64,000 bases of DNA from Closterium sp. Naga37s-1 (Eukaryota > Streptophyta > Zygnematophyceae > Desmidiales > Closteriaceae), in NCBI GenBank assembly GCA_947471745.1, contig CANJKZ010000517.1, positions 372,001 through 436,000 of the forward strand, written 5' to 3'. A model generated the notes under the pieces. That model made no database searches, was not told the origin of the DNA, and saw only the letters and a list, made by a program, of their open reading frames with translations. Positions 21,901 to 33,808 of the stretch are shown piece by piece. Position 1 is the first letter of the stretch, and each line of letters opens with the position of its first letter. The position numbers were made by a program, and so were the translations under genes.

Positions 21901-24353
21901 TGCTAGAAGCTCCAGTACCCCCAGCACCTCCAGCACCAGCAGCACCACCAGCTCCGGACCTCCAGGACCAGTAGCTCCAGCACCTCTAGGACTAGAAGCA
22001 CCTCCAGTACCTCCAGGACTAGCAGCTCCAGTACCTCCAGCACCAGTAGCACCTTTAGTACCAGCAGTACCTCCAGGACTAGCAGCTCCAGCACCAGCAG
22101 GACCGTACCCTCCACCACTAGGACTGCCTCGCCGAATGACCCACGCACAAATCGCCTGCGGCGAGAGCGTCTCAAGTAGATCAGGCTGCGGTGGCTGTCC
22201 AACTCCAGGACCTCCAGCAGGGTCACCCACAGCTCCACCACCACTAGGACTCGCAGCACTCCCAGAGTCAGCACCCCCAGTCGCAGCACCCCCAGAACCA
22301 GCACCCCTAGTCGCAGCACCCCCAGAACCCTCACCCTCTGTCTCAGCAACCCCAGGCTCAGCACCAACAGTCTCAGCTCCAAATTCCACAGCAGCAGGCT
22401 GCGGAGGCGGCGAAGACGGCCGAGGCAGAAAACCAGGGGGGGTCTCCAAGCGTGGAGAGCGGCGAGTGGCCGCCGTGTCGTCATCGGCGGGGTCACCCCC
22501 CTCAGCTGGGCCAGAGGAGTCAGAAGAGATCTGTAAAGGCTCAACCAAGGGGGGTGGATCTATCTGAGACACACCTGAGGGAGCATGACCCTGTGGGGGG
22601 AGGGGGTCCCTGGGGGGGGGACTGGTACCAAGAAAAGAGGCGCTAAGGGGACCGGGTGGGACGCGTGCGGGTGTAGCCTGTAGAAACAGACAGACTCGTC
22701 AAAGGTGACGTCATGGGAGGAGAAGACTCGACGCGAGCCCGGGTGGTAGAACTGCCACAGCGGGGCGTCGGTGGGGAAGCCAAGGAAGGCACAGCGGAGA
22801 GTGCTAGAGGAGAGCTTGCTCGCTTTGGCATCACGAACAAGGGAGAGCGCGCCCTAGACCCGAAACACCGACGCATCGCCAACCTTCCCCGTCCATCGGA
22901 GTGTGGGCAAGGTCTCTGGCTCAGAGACACGGGGCCAGAGGTTGAGCTGATGCGTAGCGTATCGGACCGCAAACGGCCACAGAAAATGGGGAGCAGCCAC
23001 ATGGATCATGGAGGTACGAGCAACCTCCATGATCAAGCCAATGCGACGCTCAGCAATCCCATTTTGCTAAGGAGAGACCGGAAGCGTGAACGACTGGCGG
23101 ATGCCCTCGAATCGACAGATTTCCGCAAGGAGGTCAGAAGAGAACTCACCGCCCCTGTCAGAGTGCAGACGCAGGACTGGGAAGTCCCGACGAAACCGCT
23201 CACTCAGCTGGCGACGAGTAGCACGGATCCAGGGGATCAAAACACCGTTGACGTCCGCCTTGCGTTGCAATGGGAAGATAGAAGTGTAGCGTGTATAGTC
23301 GTCAACAACCAGCAGGAAGTAGCGCTACTGGTACGTTCCACCGATGGGTGCCGGGCCCCAAACGTCCATGTGGAGAGTCTGCAGAGGAGCAGTGGTCGGA
23401 GGAAACTCAGAGGAGTGAGGAGCGGCGCGCTACCGCCCCTCAACGCAGGGAAGGCACGGCGGTGCAGGCGAGCGCGGGAGGGAGGGCAGGGACCTGGGAA
23501 GGCCAGAGACAAGGAGACAGGAGTGCATGCTGCGGAGACGCGGCAGGGAGGGGTGACCGAGGTGGTGGTGCCAGAGGAGAGTCTGGTGGGAGAGTACCCG
23601 ACACGAGCAAGATGCCGCAAGCTGACCAGACGCAGACACCTGACTCGCCGCAGCCACCTGACCTGACTCAGCCACCTGTGCAGACGTAGTGGTCAGTGTG
23701 TACAGAATAGACCCAGGCTGTCGAGTGAACGTAGCAAGGTGACGGCCAGTCCGAGAGCACGTACAGATCACCACACGCTGCCCTCCAGGAATAAATGTAT
23801 CAACCCAGACATCCTGAATGGGAGCGTTGCTCACCAAGTTCGTCGAGAACATAGGGAGGTGGAGACCTGATAGAGAACCGGAGGGGACTGCTGGACACGG
23901 GAGGACAGTGGAGGCTCGTGCGACCAATGGGCCCCCAGTGGGGTCAGCCAGTGAGACTGGTACCGGTGCAGCAAGTGGTGTGAGTGTGGTGCAGTCACGA
24001 AAGAAGCAACGTGACGCGCCTGAGTCAAGTGTGAAAGTGTGCAAGGCCTCAGCTGAGGCAGGACCAGTGGCGGGAGACGCACTAGCACCTAAAGCTGCAG
24101 AAGACTCACTAGCACCTGGAGCGGCAGCAGACTCACTAGCACCTAGTGCGGCAGCAGACTCACTAGCACTTAGTGCGGAAGCAGACTCACAAGCACCTAG
24201 AGCAGCAGCCTCGACAGAACCAGTGACACATCGCTGAGAAACCAACTCACTAACTGCAGGGAGAAGGTCTCCTGCTGACTCTGCTGCCGCCGCTCTGCAG
24301 TACATAGAAAACCAAAGCCTCCACCACCTGGACGGGCTCGCTGAAAAACCCAC
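18941..24353 (-). pseudogene. copia pol remnant with YVED in place of YVDD
   Basis: The protease (FTLDSGASRCFFRD, about 24000) is intact at its DSG. LWHHHLGHPS and LPCVEG (about 23450) mark the zinc-binding pre-integrase part. LRLHSDRGGEF (about 23160) belongs to the integrase core. After a shift, a stretch near 22650-23000 matches the end of integrase. The low-complexity linker follows (22572-21103). Reverse transcriptase starts near 20565 (MDAEMASW, ARGFSQRQGVDF). Its active-site box near 19925-19945 reads YVED, where this family has YVDD. The rest runs to RNase H (SDASWADD, CEAEIYAG, YVDNKA) ending near 18941. Frame changes between blocks make it nonfunctional. Confidence 0.9.
21140..22110. 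repeat. Low-complexity CTCCAG/GCACCT array in the copia linker
   Basis: Nearly 1 kb of a degenerate 9- to 15-base pattern built from CTCCAGCAC, CTCCAGTAC and similar words. In one minus-strand frame it encodes Gly/Ala/Thr-rich repeats. After a frame change near 22000 the same bases read as Leu/Val/Glu repeats. Both readings are open. Confidence 0.9.
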
Positions 24354-24459
24354 TCACGAAGGTGCTGAGGGGTGGGGTCGTACGGGAGAGGCAGTGACCG
24401 CCGCTGTCCACCCCTAGCCGCTGCAACTGCCGTGATAGTGGCAATGACAGGCAGTGACG

Positions 24460-25330
24460 GCCAGTAGTAGGTCCAGCACCTCCAGCACCAGCAGCACCTC
24501 CAGCACTCCCAGTCGCACCTTATGCACCTCTAGCACCAGCAGCACCTCCAGCGCTCCCAGTCGCACCTCCTGCACCTCCAGCACCAGCAGCACCTCCAGC
24601 ACTCCCAGCAGTACCTCCACCAGCAGCAGCAGTAGCACGAGCAGCAGCAGCAGCAGTAGTAGCAGCACAGCGGCTCGGTGGGGTTGGGCACAGGCACCTC
24701 CAGCACTCCCAGCAGCACCTCCACCAGTAGTAGCAGTAGCACAAGCAGCAGGGCGGCTCGGGTTGGGCAGTGCGGCTCGGGCTGGGCGACGCGGCTCGGC
24801 CTGGGCGGCGCGGGCAGCAGGGCGCGCGCTGTGCAGGGCAGCAGACCGCGGCGCGCGGGCTGCAGCAAGGCGCGATGTGCAGGGCAGTAGGGCGCAACGC
24901 GCGGGCTGCAGCAAGGCGCGACACGCGGGGCAGGGGAGCGCGACGCGCGGGCTGCAGTAGGGCGCGATGCGCAGGGCAGCAGGGTGTGATGTGCAGGCTG
25001 CAGCAGGGCGCGACGCGCGGAACAGCAGAGCGCGACGCGCAGGGCGGTAGGGCGCGACGTGCGGGCTGCAGCAGGGCGCGATGCGCAGGGCATTAGGGCG
25101 CGAACCCTGCAGACGCAACCCTGCAGACGGGGCGCGCAGGGGCAGGAGCTGCTCGCGGGCAGAAGGGACGCGCAGGGCAGGGGCTGCTCGCGGGCAGCAG
25201 GGGCGCTCGGGGCAGGGGCTGCTCACATGCAGCAGTGGCGCGTGGGGCAGGGGCTGCACGCGGGCAGCATGGGCGCGCGGGGCAGGGGCTGCTCTCGGGC
25301 AGCAGGGGCGCGCGTGACAGTAGGGCAGCG
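24460..25330. repeat. GC-rich low-complexity block where gag should be
   Basis: CAG/CACCTC-rich sequence (24460-24740) passes into a GGGC/GCGCGACGCG-rich block (24760-25330) with an irregular period near 40-60 bases. It lies between the primer-binding site and the protease of copia element 2. Confidence 0.85.
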
Positions 25331-25473
25331 CGCTAGGGCAGGCAGTGCGAGTAGCTGCAGGGCAGCGTGACACTGTGCGAGAGGGCCGCTCAGCGCAAGG
25401 GCGCTTCGGGCAGGAACTTAGCAAAACGATCCGTGGGCCCTAAAAACTTAACAGGTTCCTGCTCTGAATACCA

Positions 25474-25574
25474 TGTCAGAATAACTGTGCAGGAATGATT
25501 GGATTAGCAAGAGTTGGGGTACAAGTACTAACCCTAAAAGTGCTGTACCCCATAAGTAAGATTGTACTTTGACA
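25474..25574 (-). repeat. 5' LTR of copia element 2
   Basis: 101 bp, from TGTCAGAATA to CTTTGACA, with the primer-binding site immediately to its left. Confidence 0.9.
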
Positions 25575-25737
25575 GCAGGGCCTATTTTCCCAGACCAAAA
25601 TGGTATGATTTTCTGATATACAAACCTGCTTTTTGGGCTTGGTCCGAATTGTCAGAATTTCTACCTTTACAGGTCTGAATTTCAGACAGAATAATATGAG
25701 CAACTCTGATTCCCAAACAAGTTGAGATTTTATAGTA

Positions 25738-28700
25738 CCGTATGGCCCCGGATATAAGCGCAGGCCTATGTTAAGCGCATGCGCTTGTATCTGGAGCAAT
25801 GCGCTTATGGCCGATCCTCAATTATAAGCGCACCCCTTGGAAAATCGTGACTTATTATAAGCGCACCCATTTAGTAAAAAAAAAAAATTAACATTTTTTT
25901 TTTTTAACCTACCTAGCCTACATGTTCTAATCTTTACATTAACTTAGACAATCACATACAAGGGTGGTCTTTGCTGTCCTGCACTACACACCTTTCAACC
26001 TGCCTAGTCTACCCTACTGCCTATTCTTCCTCCTCGTCCGACTCGGGCTCGGTGGAGTTGTTGCCCCAGAACCCATCTGCCTGGATGTCGTCGTCCACCT
26101 CCACCTCATGGGACAACTGGCCTCTCCGGTGCGCCAGCACCAGTTTGTCTTCGCTCCCATCAAGGGCGTTGCTTATGCCACACGTGAGGAAGGCTCTCTT
26201 GATCAGGTCGGCGGGCACCGCCTTCCACGCCCGGGAAATCCACTTGAGCACCACCTCCGGAGGTGGTTTCTTGATGTTCCCTGCATCACACGGAGTGGGG
26301 CGGGGAAAACATGAGACAACTAAACAGGCATACAAGCTCAAGATTTGCAGACGGGAGCACATGTCGTCACTCACCTGCCGGGGTCAGGATGTTCATGCCG
26401 TCCGCCTCAAACCAAGTCTGGTACTGCTGACGAATGCTTGCTTTGAAGCTTTTGTTGATCGACACATCGAGGGGCTGCAGGTCTGCCGTGCAACCCGCCG
26501 GAATGATAGCAGGCACGATGTTGAGCGCCGCGAATCTCTCCTTGACTTCTGGTGTCAGGTGACCGCAATACGAGTCGAGCACCAGCATGGCGCTACGACT
26601 CTGCAGGCCGAATTTCGGCTTCAGGAACGGCACCACGCCCGTGTTGAGCCACTCGATGACGCCAGCGGCAGCCGACCACAACATCTGCACGCAAGGAAAA
26701 AGAACGGTTGACGACTCTGGTAGTAACGGGAATAAACACGCGCGACGATCACGTACCGTTCGGGAAGTCACCCTTGGGGAGTGTCTTGCGCTTGAAAAAC
26801 ACCCACGGCTTCAGCTTCTCGCCCGTCGCCGTGCACGCAAGCATGACGGTCACTCTCTCCTTCTGGTACCTACCGCTGCGGATGGGCACCGACCTCACGC
26901 CCGTCTGCTCCACAGTGGTCGTCGCCGGCATCTCCAACCACAGCGGTGTCTGGTCGGCGTCGATTATGTAGCGGTTGTCAATGTCGTATTCGTTCCGGGC
27001 GTCACGTACGTACTGCCAAAAATCCTTGCACTGCTCAGCCACGTCTGCGGAACAGGGAGATAAGTACACATAGTAAACCAAATTAGTATCACGCACAGGA
27101 GACATGCGAAAAAGAAACTAAGCATAATCGGGATAAATCAAAATCAGCAGTAGACGACCCACTTACGCTCCAGTGTTTTCTGCGCCACCTTTGTTTTCAT
27201 GCGCACGGTGAGGTTCCACCGCTTGCGGAACCGCTCCGTCCACCGCTGACTGCCTTTCCACTTGACGTCCGGGAAGAGAACCTTCATCACTTCTTTGGAC
27301 CACTCTTGCAGCCGGCCGACCGAAACCGCAACTCCGCGGCGTCGCCAGTCGAGGAGTTGCGCGTATACCTTTAACTCCATGGGGCGGTGCCAAGACGCCC
27401 TCCCGCGCCCGTGAAGTCGCATCCGTGCTCCGTGTGCAGCCTTGAGCGCCTCCGCTTGGGCTTTCCATTCTGTCAGACATTTTCGGTGTATGCCTGACTC
27501 CCGCGCCACTTCGCTCACCGAAGCCGCAAGCTCGAGCCGCACGAGCCACCTCAACTTCTCCTGGGCGGTGTAGGACTACCGCTTATGTTGACTCTGCTTG
27601 TGCCTGGGGGAGGGGGGGCGGGCATCTCGATTCTCGGTAGACGGGTGGGGGCGTTTTTTGTTAAGGGGCGGATACGTCGGTATCGGCATCTTCGCGCGTG
27701 GTGCGTCGCGCCACCAGGACTCCACACCGTCCTCGTCCTCGGCAGTTGTGTCACGGTCGGGGAACACGTCTTCCTCGTCGCCCGCTGCACCGGCGCCACC
27801 AGCTTCACCGTCGCCTCCAGCTTCGCCGGCGCCGCTGTCATGTTTATCGGCGGCCACATCATCGTCGGCGCCCACAGCCGACTCATCCCACGCGCAGGAT
27901 TCAGGTTGTCCCCACCGTGGTGCAGGCGCCGGAGCTTGGATGCGTGCATCGGGGGCCTTGGGTGTGTCCGCTTCAGCTAACCATTCGTCGAACGTGGCCG
28001 GTAAATACAGTTGGAGCACGGGCCGTTGGTGAGCACCTGCCGTAACAGACTCAGGCGGATTCGGAGGAGCGGGAGGTGCGGGAGGAGCGGGTGGAGCAGG
28101 AGGCGCAGGAGGAGCAGGAGGAGCAGGGGGTGCAGGGGGATCTGGTGGCACTGGAGGCGCTGGTGGCTCACGGGTATACCACCCGTCCTCGGTAAGTCGC
28201 CATGTGCGGCGGGGCTTTTTCTTGAAGAGGATGTGAGTCCCACTAAATTCCGCCATGGCTTCGCCTGCCAGGCGGGGTTGACAAGAAACTGAATGAAAAA
28301 ATCAGAGAAGAGGGTGAAGAAATGGGCAACGACGGTGACCCCTGCTGCGTGGCGGCTCGGGTTCCTCGTCGATGACAGGCAGGAAACCCCCACCTACTCC
28401 CATAGAGGCGCCTGCGTGGCAGCATCTACGCTGCGCTGGCAGGGAATTTTGCCGAACCTTCGAGATGGTTCTGCCCGAATGCACATGCCACGCAGCGCAT
28501 GCGGCTCTGATTGGGCCGCACGGCAACATCCTCGTCACGGCTGTCACTGTCGATGTTTCCAGACAATATTGTGCGGTGGGAAACCGAACCGTTGCGGTTT
28601 CTGCCTGAAAACCATGCACGATCCCACTTGGTGCATGGTTGGTTGAATTCGCCTTATTGAGAGCTTCACAATGGTGTGTTTAAAATTGACTTTCATTTTA

Positions 28701-28811
28701 TCCTTTATACAAGCGCATGCGCTTATAAATCAGACTCAATTATAAGCGCACCCCCCAAAAAAACCAGGTTTTATTATAAGCGCAGGTGCGCTTATATCCG
28801 GGGTATTACGG
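25738..28811 (-). mobile_element. Tigger/pogo-type DNA transposon with transposase gene
   Basis: The 3.07-kb element is flanked by TA (25736-25737 and 28812-28813). Its inverted termini agree at about 20 of 24 bases (CCGTATGGCCCCGGATATAAGCGC at left; CCGTAATACCCCGGATATAAGCGC inverted at right). TATAAGCGC words cluster near both ends, as in the MITE at 9572. A minus-strand transposase gene with DDE residues fills the interior. It is nested inside the hAT element. Confidence 0.93.
26021..28256 (-). pseudogene. Tigger/pogo-like DDE transposase, one in-frame stop
   Basis: Exons as read on the minus strand are 28256-27167, 27044-26757, 26684-26375 and 26280-26021. The N-terminus has a Pro-rich run and acidic patches. 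A helix-turn-helix DNA-binding part follows (YTAQEKLRWLVRLE, SVSEVARESGIHRKCLTEW). The catalytic domain shows DADQTPLW (first Asp), LVLDSYCGHLT (second Asp) and LQPLDVSINKSFK (third Asp). The protein ends in an acidic tail (ESDEEEE). A TAG at 27576-27578 interrupts the frame just before the YTAQEKL motif. The phases at the exon 27044-26757 to 26684-26375 junction also disagree by one as I read them. All three catalytic Asp are present, so inactivation looks recent or partial. Confidence 0.85.
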
Positions 28812-29286
28812 TATGAAGTGTCAGGCCACTATCGCGTCCAGGTCTGAAACCGCCTTGTAAAAATCTGCCCTGGCGTGCAATCAAAGCTCGGTCCATGCCT
28901 TCTCGACGCTGCGGGCGCGTGTTCTATTGGTGGTGAACAGGCCTCAGGATAGGATTTGACTTAGTTTTTCTCGTAAGGGTGGTTTGCATGAAGTGGTCAT
29001 TCTGTAAGGGTAAAAAAAAAAGCGCTTTGAGAAATCAGTGTCATTTTCAAAACCACTTTTTTTTTTCATCAGTGTGAAACGCTAAGTTACCCTTTTTTGA
29101 ATTCATGGAATAGACATCATGGGCAATCTAGGCTATTCTATTACAATCGTAAAACTATCCAACTTGTACAGATATCTAGCACATGCTAATAGAGGAAATC
29201 TGATCCTAGGCGTCGCTTCTTGATAGCCCGAAACAGGGTCACCACTTGCGGCCAGTTCACATCCTCGCTTAGCAGAAGTGCACAGG

Positions 29287-31987
29287 TCATGAGAGATCAC
29301 ACAATCTTGCATCGCCCAGGCATGTCTTGCTCCACGTCTTGATGCGGTTCTGGCAGCTGAATCCGCGCTTGCACTCCACGGTGCTGAGAGGGAGCACGGC
29401 TACAGCTTGCCACAGCTGTATAAGGTTCGGGTAGGCACCAGCGTAGTCAGTGGTGCGGAGCATGAGGGTGAGGGATTTGTGGAAGCTGAGACTCGCATGG
29501 TTGAGGGATTTGTGGAAGCTGAAATATGTGTGGTTGAGGTCCATTGTGTGTAGAAACAGCGGGAGCTCCCTCTCGCACAACTTGAAGCAGACACCTGACG
29601 GGAAAGTGGGTACACGGGGGAAGGATGATATTGGTGGGTTTTAAGAACATGTCAACAAACAGTAACAAGCGCAGTAATAAAAAACAACAACGCGCCAACG
29701 CGCGTACGCGGTTTAGGGGTGTTCGTGGGTTAATCTTAACATGATGCCGAAAAGCACCAAACGCACGTACCAGGGAGACAGTAGTGGAAAGTCTTGTCGA
29801 GGAGTCCCAGCCACTCACAACACTTTTTCGTCCGCTGACTGTTGCCATCGGGATACGCATCCGGGCGGTACAAATTCGAGCTGCTCAGACCCGCCAAATC
29901 CTCGAGTCGAAACTCCAGCCGCCCGATGGTCTCCCAAGCGAAATCCTGACACACTTTCTTGAATGCATAATAATCGCTGCCAGTGATATGGCCCTTGATG
30001 GGCCTCTCGTGAAGCTTGAACGTGTGAGTAGCGGGTGCGCGTCCTTGTCAACGCCTTCGACCGTCACTTCGCGGAAGGAGGGATCCCCGTGCTTCTTCTA
30101 GAAGTTGCACAGCAATGGCGACTGCTTGTTGCCAAACCTGTCCTCACAATCTGCGTATCGCATCTCGATCGTGCGACATGCGAGAGAAACTTCACCAGCG
30201 ACCACAGTGATGTCCACCTGCAAAGGGTTAACAACACACATATCCGTTGAACATTCAACAATGATTAAATAAATCCAGCACGATAAGAACTTACTAAAAG
30301 TCACCTGATGCTTTCGAAACTTCAAGTTCAAATCCTTGAGGATGGCGAGGATGTTGGCAAAAAGAAAAAGCATGAAGTGAATCTTGAACGACGTGACGAC
30401 TTCGTACAGCTCGTGCTTGTACTCGAATAGCAGCACCACGGTCGCGGGCAATGCCTTGGCAAACCCTTTCACGGCCTCACCTCTTGAAACCCATCTCACG
30501 GCGTGAATTCTCTGAAGTTTGAAGTTGGTGTCCCATATTATCTCCTGCAAGTGTTTGAATCGCTGGAGCCACACGCACCTTTGCGACAACTGCCCCGCAA
30601 CACCACGGACGGCCGTATCGACGATGTTAAACTCTGGCACTTTGAGAACCACATCTTTTGCAGCCAACGCCTCTCTGCACAAAGACAAACATAAAAAATT
30701 AGTTCATATCAAATGGGGTATACATATTAAGGTGCGCATAATAGCTCTTACCGATGAGCGATGCAGTCGCACGAGGCGAGATACGGTTTTTTCGGGCGGA
30801 GTCTTGAGACCACACCCGTGCTGGTGCCCGCCATGACCCTGGCACCGTCCCAACTATCTTGGTCATGTCGATGCCGATGGCATCTAGGTGCGTCAGCATC
30901 ACTTCAGTAAGGCTGCCGGCGTCGCATTTTTCTACTGTGAGAAGCGACAGAAACTCACAAACAGTGGTGTCGCCCTTCAAATAGGTGACGTAGAGTATCA
31001 GATACTTGCCTCGCACGCGGTCCGTGCTTTTGTCGAGCTGGACCCAATGTACGGGCTGGCGGCGATGTGCTTCAGTTGTTCCTGCCGCATGTACTTGGAC
31101 ACGACCTCCAGTTACTCTGAATAGTAGCTGCCCTTGTGATCCGCAGATTCAGAAGCCCGATGTCCGCCATCAACTTGATGAACCCGACGTAAGATGTTAT
31201 CAGCGCTTTCCACTAGCGCTTGAAAATTGCCGTTTTCATGGCAGTGTTGAGGTGCAGTATGCTCCTATCGAGGCCCTCAAACTTGATGAGGAGTGCCTGT
31301 CAAAGTTGCTGGCTTCTCTTCGATTTCAATCACAACGGTCGCATCCGTGTGGGCTGTCAAGCGCTGGTGAGTCTGGATGCATATCACACCCTCCTGTACC
31401 GCCCTTGCCATACGCGGTGTTGGTGCTGCCAATCCCATGCTCCATGCGCCAACTGGATTTTAAAACCGGCATTCCGTCGTCAGCTTCTTGCAGAACGAGC
31501 CAAGGAAACCAACTCTTCCAGGAACTCTGAAACCTTCGATGCGCAAGGGCGAATGCAATCTCCGGGATCTCGGTGAGATCCTCCGACGGATGCAAGTCGT
31601 CATCATCTTCGTCATTGTCGATAGCGCTCTGGACGATGACGGTCGGAGTTGCACCCCTTGTGAAGCTCAACTTCGGTTGACGCCATTTCTGCCACGCAAG
31701 ATCAGTGACGGGTTTCAGCTTCCTAGTTGACGCGCCCGATGACGCCCTGCGTTTCCGGTGTCGCGAGATCTGTTGGCGCGGGTTCTGGCATGGTAGTGCC
31801 GACGGCAGGAGCTGCTTCATTCGCCGCGGTGATGGACACTGTAGATTCGAATGGCTCTGCGGCTGACTGTGACAGAGGTTCTGTGGCTGGCCTCAGGAAA
31901 CTTAGCGAGCGCCGTGCAAGGGGGTGAGCGAGGGACAGGACGAGCGGCATGGTCATCGTCGACAGCATCCATGGCGGCTGGAGCCAT
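29287..31987 (-). pseudogene. hAT transposase (TTF-finger/DUF4371-type), broken
   Basis: Minus-strand pieces appear in hAT order. Near 31560-31390 is a TTF-type zinc-finger-like region (SWKSWFPWL, EADDGMP, KGGTGGCD) in which the usual cysteines are partly replaced. YLILYVTYLKGD to LDAIGIDMTKIVG (31016-30860) matches the DUF4371/RNase-H-like core, followed by a degenerate DGA...G.G...RL and CIAHR at about 30760. FNIVDTAVRGVAGQLSQR with IHAVRWVSRGEAV (30688-30300) is the central region. YPNLIQLWQAVAVLPLSTVECKR (about 29440-29340) is the C-terminal dimerisation domain. Introns are recognisable (acceptor near 30678). Stops near 31820-31720 and in 31320-31130 break the frame. The ATG at 31987 is a plausible original start. 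Confidence 0.85.
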
Positions 31988-32793
31988 GGTGCGTTTTTTC
32001 TCGATACTGCAGCTACCTATTGCTATCCTACATAGCTAACGCTTTGAGAATGAAAAATGACCACCAGATTGGGTGTGAGAGACATGACCCCCCTGCCTGT
32101 GGTGGTGGTGGGTGGTGGCATGCAGTCACTGGTGTGTTGTGAGTTGGAGAGGAGAGGGGAGGTGGCGTCACGCCACAGCCACATTACCAACCTGTGACAC
32201 GTGCTTCGTTACCGACAGGCAGGCAAAGTGGTCCTGATCTTGGTGGGAGTTCAGTTTGGCGTGAGTTCAGTTTGGCGTTGCGACACGAGCCGTCAAGGCG
32301 ATGCGCACACTTGCCGCTGATTGCGATGAAAATCAAGTTGGTAATTGACAGGGAAAAACCCACACAAACTCGTCAGTGTGTCGCGCGTAACCACTTTTCC
32401 TCATAAGGCTAAGTACAGTGTGTAACTTTGGAAAAGCAGTGTTGTATAAAATTGTACTTTTTTTTGTAAGGGTCCTAGACAAAAACCACTTTGGAAAATA
32501 AGGGTGCACATCACTACCTGGCCTTATAATAAGGGCCATAAGGGTGATCTACCCTGATATCCCGAGGCCTGGTGGTGAAACTATCAACATTGAATTTGAA
32601 GGTGTGTGAGTGAGTGTTCTTAGTCCTTAGTCAATATCGAAGTCTGATTTCAACTGTCAAGTCAGATGGGCTAGACAATTATTTCTGTAGGTCTGAAAAT
32701 CAGACGAAACGAAAATCCTAAGACTGAAATTCACGACTGCCAAGATGTTCGGGTCTGATTGCTCAGACAGCCTAAAACGAATCATAGGCCCTG

Positions 32794-33808
32794 ACTCCTA
32801 GGGAACCCATATCAATCTCCGTAATTGGGCTCCAGCATAGAACTTCTCCTCAAGTCTCTGGTGGATGTCCTCTTAGGACTTAGAAACAACGTGTGTTTTA
32901 CGTGCTCCTAATAGGATGCTGGCCATCTCGGCCATATTTCTAGATAACTCTATGACATGTATTTTGTAATAGGCCATCTCTGCCATCTCTATGATAACAC
33001 TCTGATATACTGTACTACCGTAACGCATGCTACCAGTATATTCGTTCTGCTGAACCCTTCGACCACCTCCGACAAAGGACTGGTCCGATGGACCAGGTGC
33101 AAACCAGGACTCCCTTGGTTCTCGTGAACTGGTCTGACGGTCCATCTCCAGCATCAAACCCAGCCATTTTTTCCGTGGCTTGCCTGCAGAATGTCTTAGA
33201 CCAGGGTGGACAAGGTCTCATACCAGTCGTATGGTAACGGCATAGTGATCTTGCTTGGTTTGCGGGATGGCTCACAGCTGGCCCACCCTGGTCTGTGGTG
33301 CGGACTGGACCGCTTGCTCCACAGCAAACCTGGTGCAAGTTGTTGGACCTGGCAAACCTGTGGAAACCAATGTAGCCTAGGACGCTGCACACCCTAGGGG
33401 TTTTGTTGATCTAAACATTCAGGGGCTGCACCTGAGCCGTAGAATAGTAAGAAGGTTGCAAAAAGAATTACACAGTTTCACAAACTCCAAAGCACACAAT
33501 GCGTGAATTCTTACATACGAGCAACACACATGCAATTTAAAATTTGAAGGATGGAAGGCAGGCAGAATGTGAAGATAAATGATGACATCTCAAATTACAA
33601 GACATTTCTTAGAGTGTCAAGCTTGATCCGACAATCTACTAAGCCAGGACTCGACAATATAAGTCCCAACTCGACAATCCATTTGGTAGCACTCAAGTAA
33701 TGCCAGCCTGATGTGTCCCTTCCACAATTTCAGACCATGGCTTAGCACCACCTTTGCCGAGTTTCTCACAATTAATGAGTACGAATCTTCATGGACATAT
33801 GCATGCAC
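32794..33808. other. Flank between the hAT element and the RLK gene
   Basis: The first 8 bp are the right hAT target duplication. About 33060-33360 contains several GACCAGG/CCAGACC words but no gene I recognise. The rest is probably the 3' UTR and flank of the RLK gene that ends at 33809. Confidence 0.4.

Larger units (their letters stand above)
18541..25574 (-). mobile_element. Ty1/copia LTR retrotransposon 2, short LTRs, degenerate
   Basis: Short LTRs (125 bp left, 101 bp right; the left has a 24-bp extra block) begin TGTCAGAATA and end CTTTGACA. Flanks TCAGG and GCAGG agree in four of five bases. The primer-binding site (about 25453-25473, TGGTATTCAGAGC) resembles initiator Met tRNA. A G-rich tract adjoins the 3' LTR near 18666-18677. 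Minus-strand order is protease, integrase, a long low-complexity linker, reverse transcriptase, RNase H. No gag domain is recognisable between the 5' LTR and the protease; Ala/Cys/Pro-rich low-complexity sequence occupies that place. Confidence 0.92.
18537..32793 (-). mobile_element. hAT transposon, split by two nested insertions
   Basis: Removing copia element 2 (18541-25574) joins CAGG at 18537-18540 to GCCTAT at 25580 and restores a terminus CAGGGCCTAT. The inverse of that terminus ends the element at 32793. The flanking octamers GCTCCTAT (18529-18536) and ACTCCTAG (32794-32801) agree at six of eight positions, as expected for an old hAT 8-bp target duplication. A minus-strand hAT transposase gene lies inside (29287-31987). 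A Tigger element (25738-28811) sits between the left end and that gene. Insertion order must be hAT first, then the other two. Confidence 0.82.

Noticed and set aside
21330..21974. Pro/Ala-rich + strand ORF
   Set aside because: It is the antisense reading of the copia linker repeat. Such arrays are open in several frames on both strands.
27576..27578. Variant genetic code with TAG as Gln
   Set aside because: Only transposon frames show it. The RLK gene ends naturally at TAG (33809), and other breaks are TGA, TAA or frameshifts.
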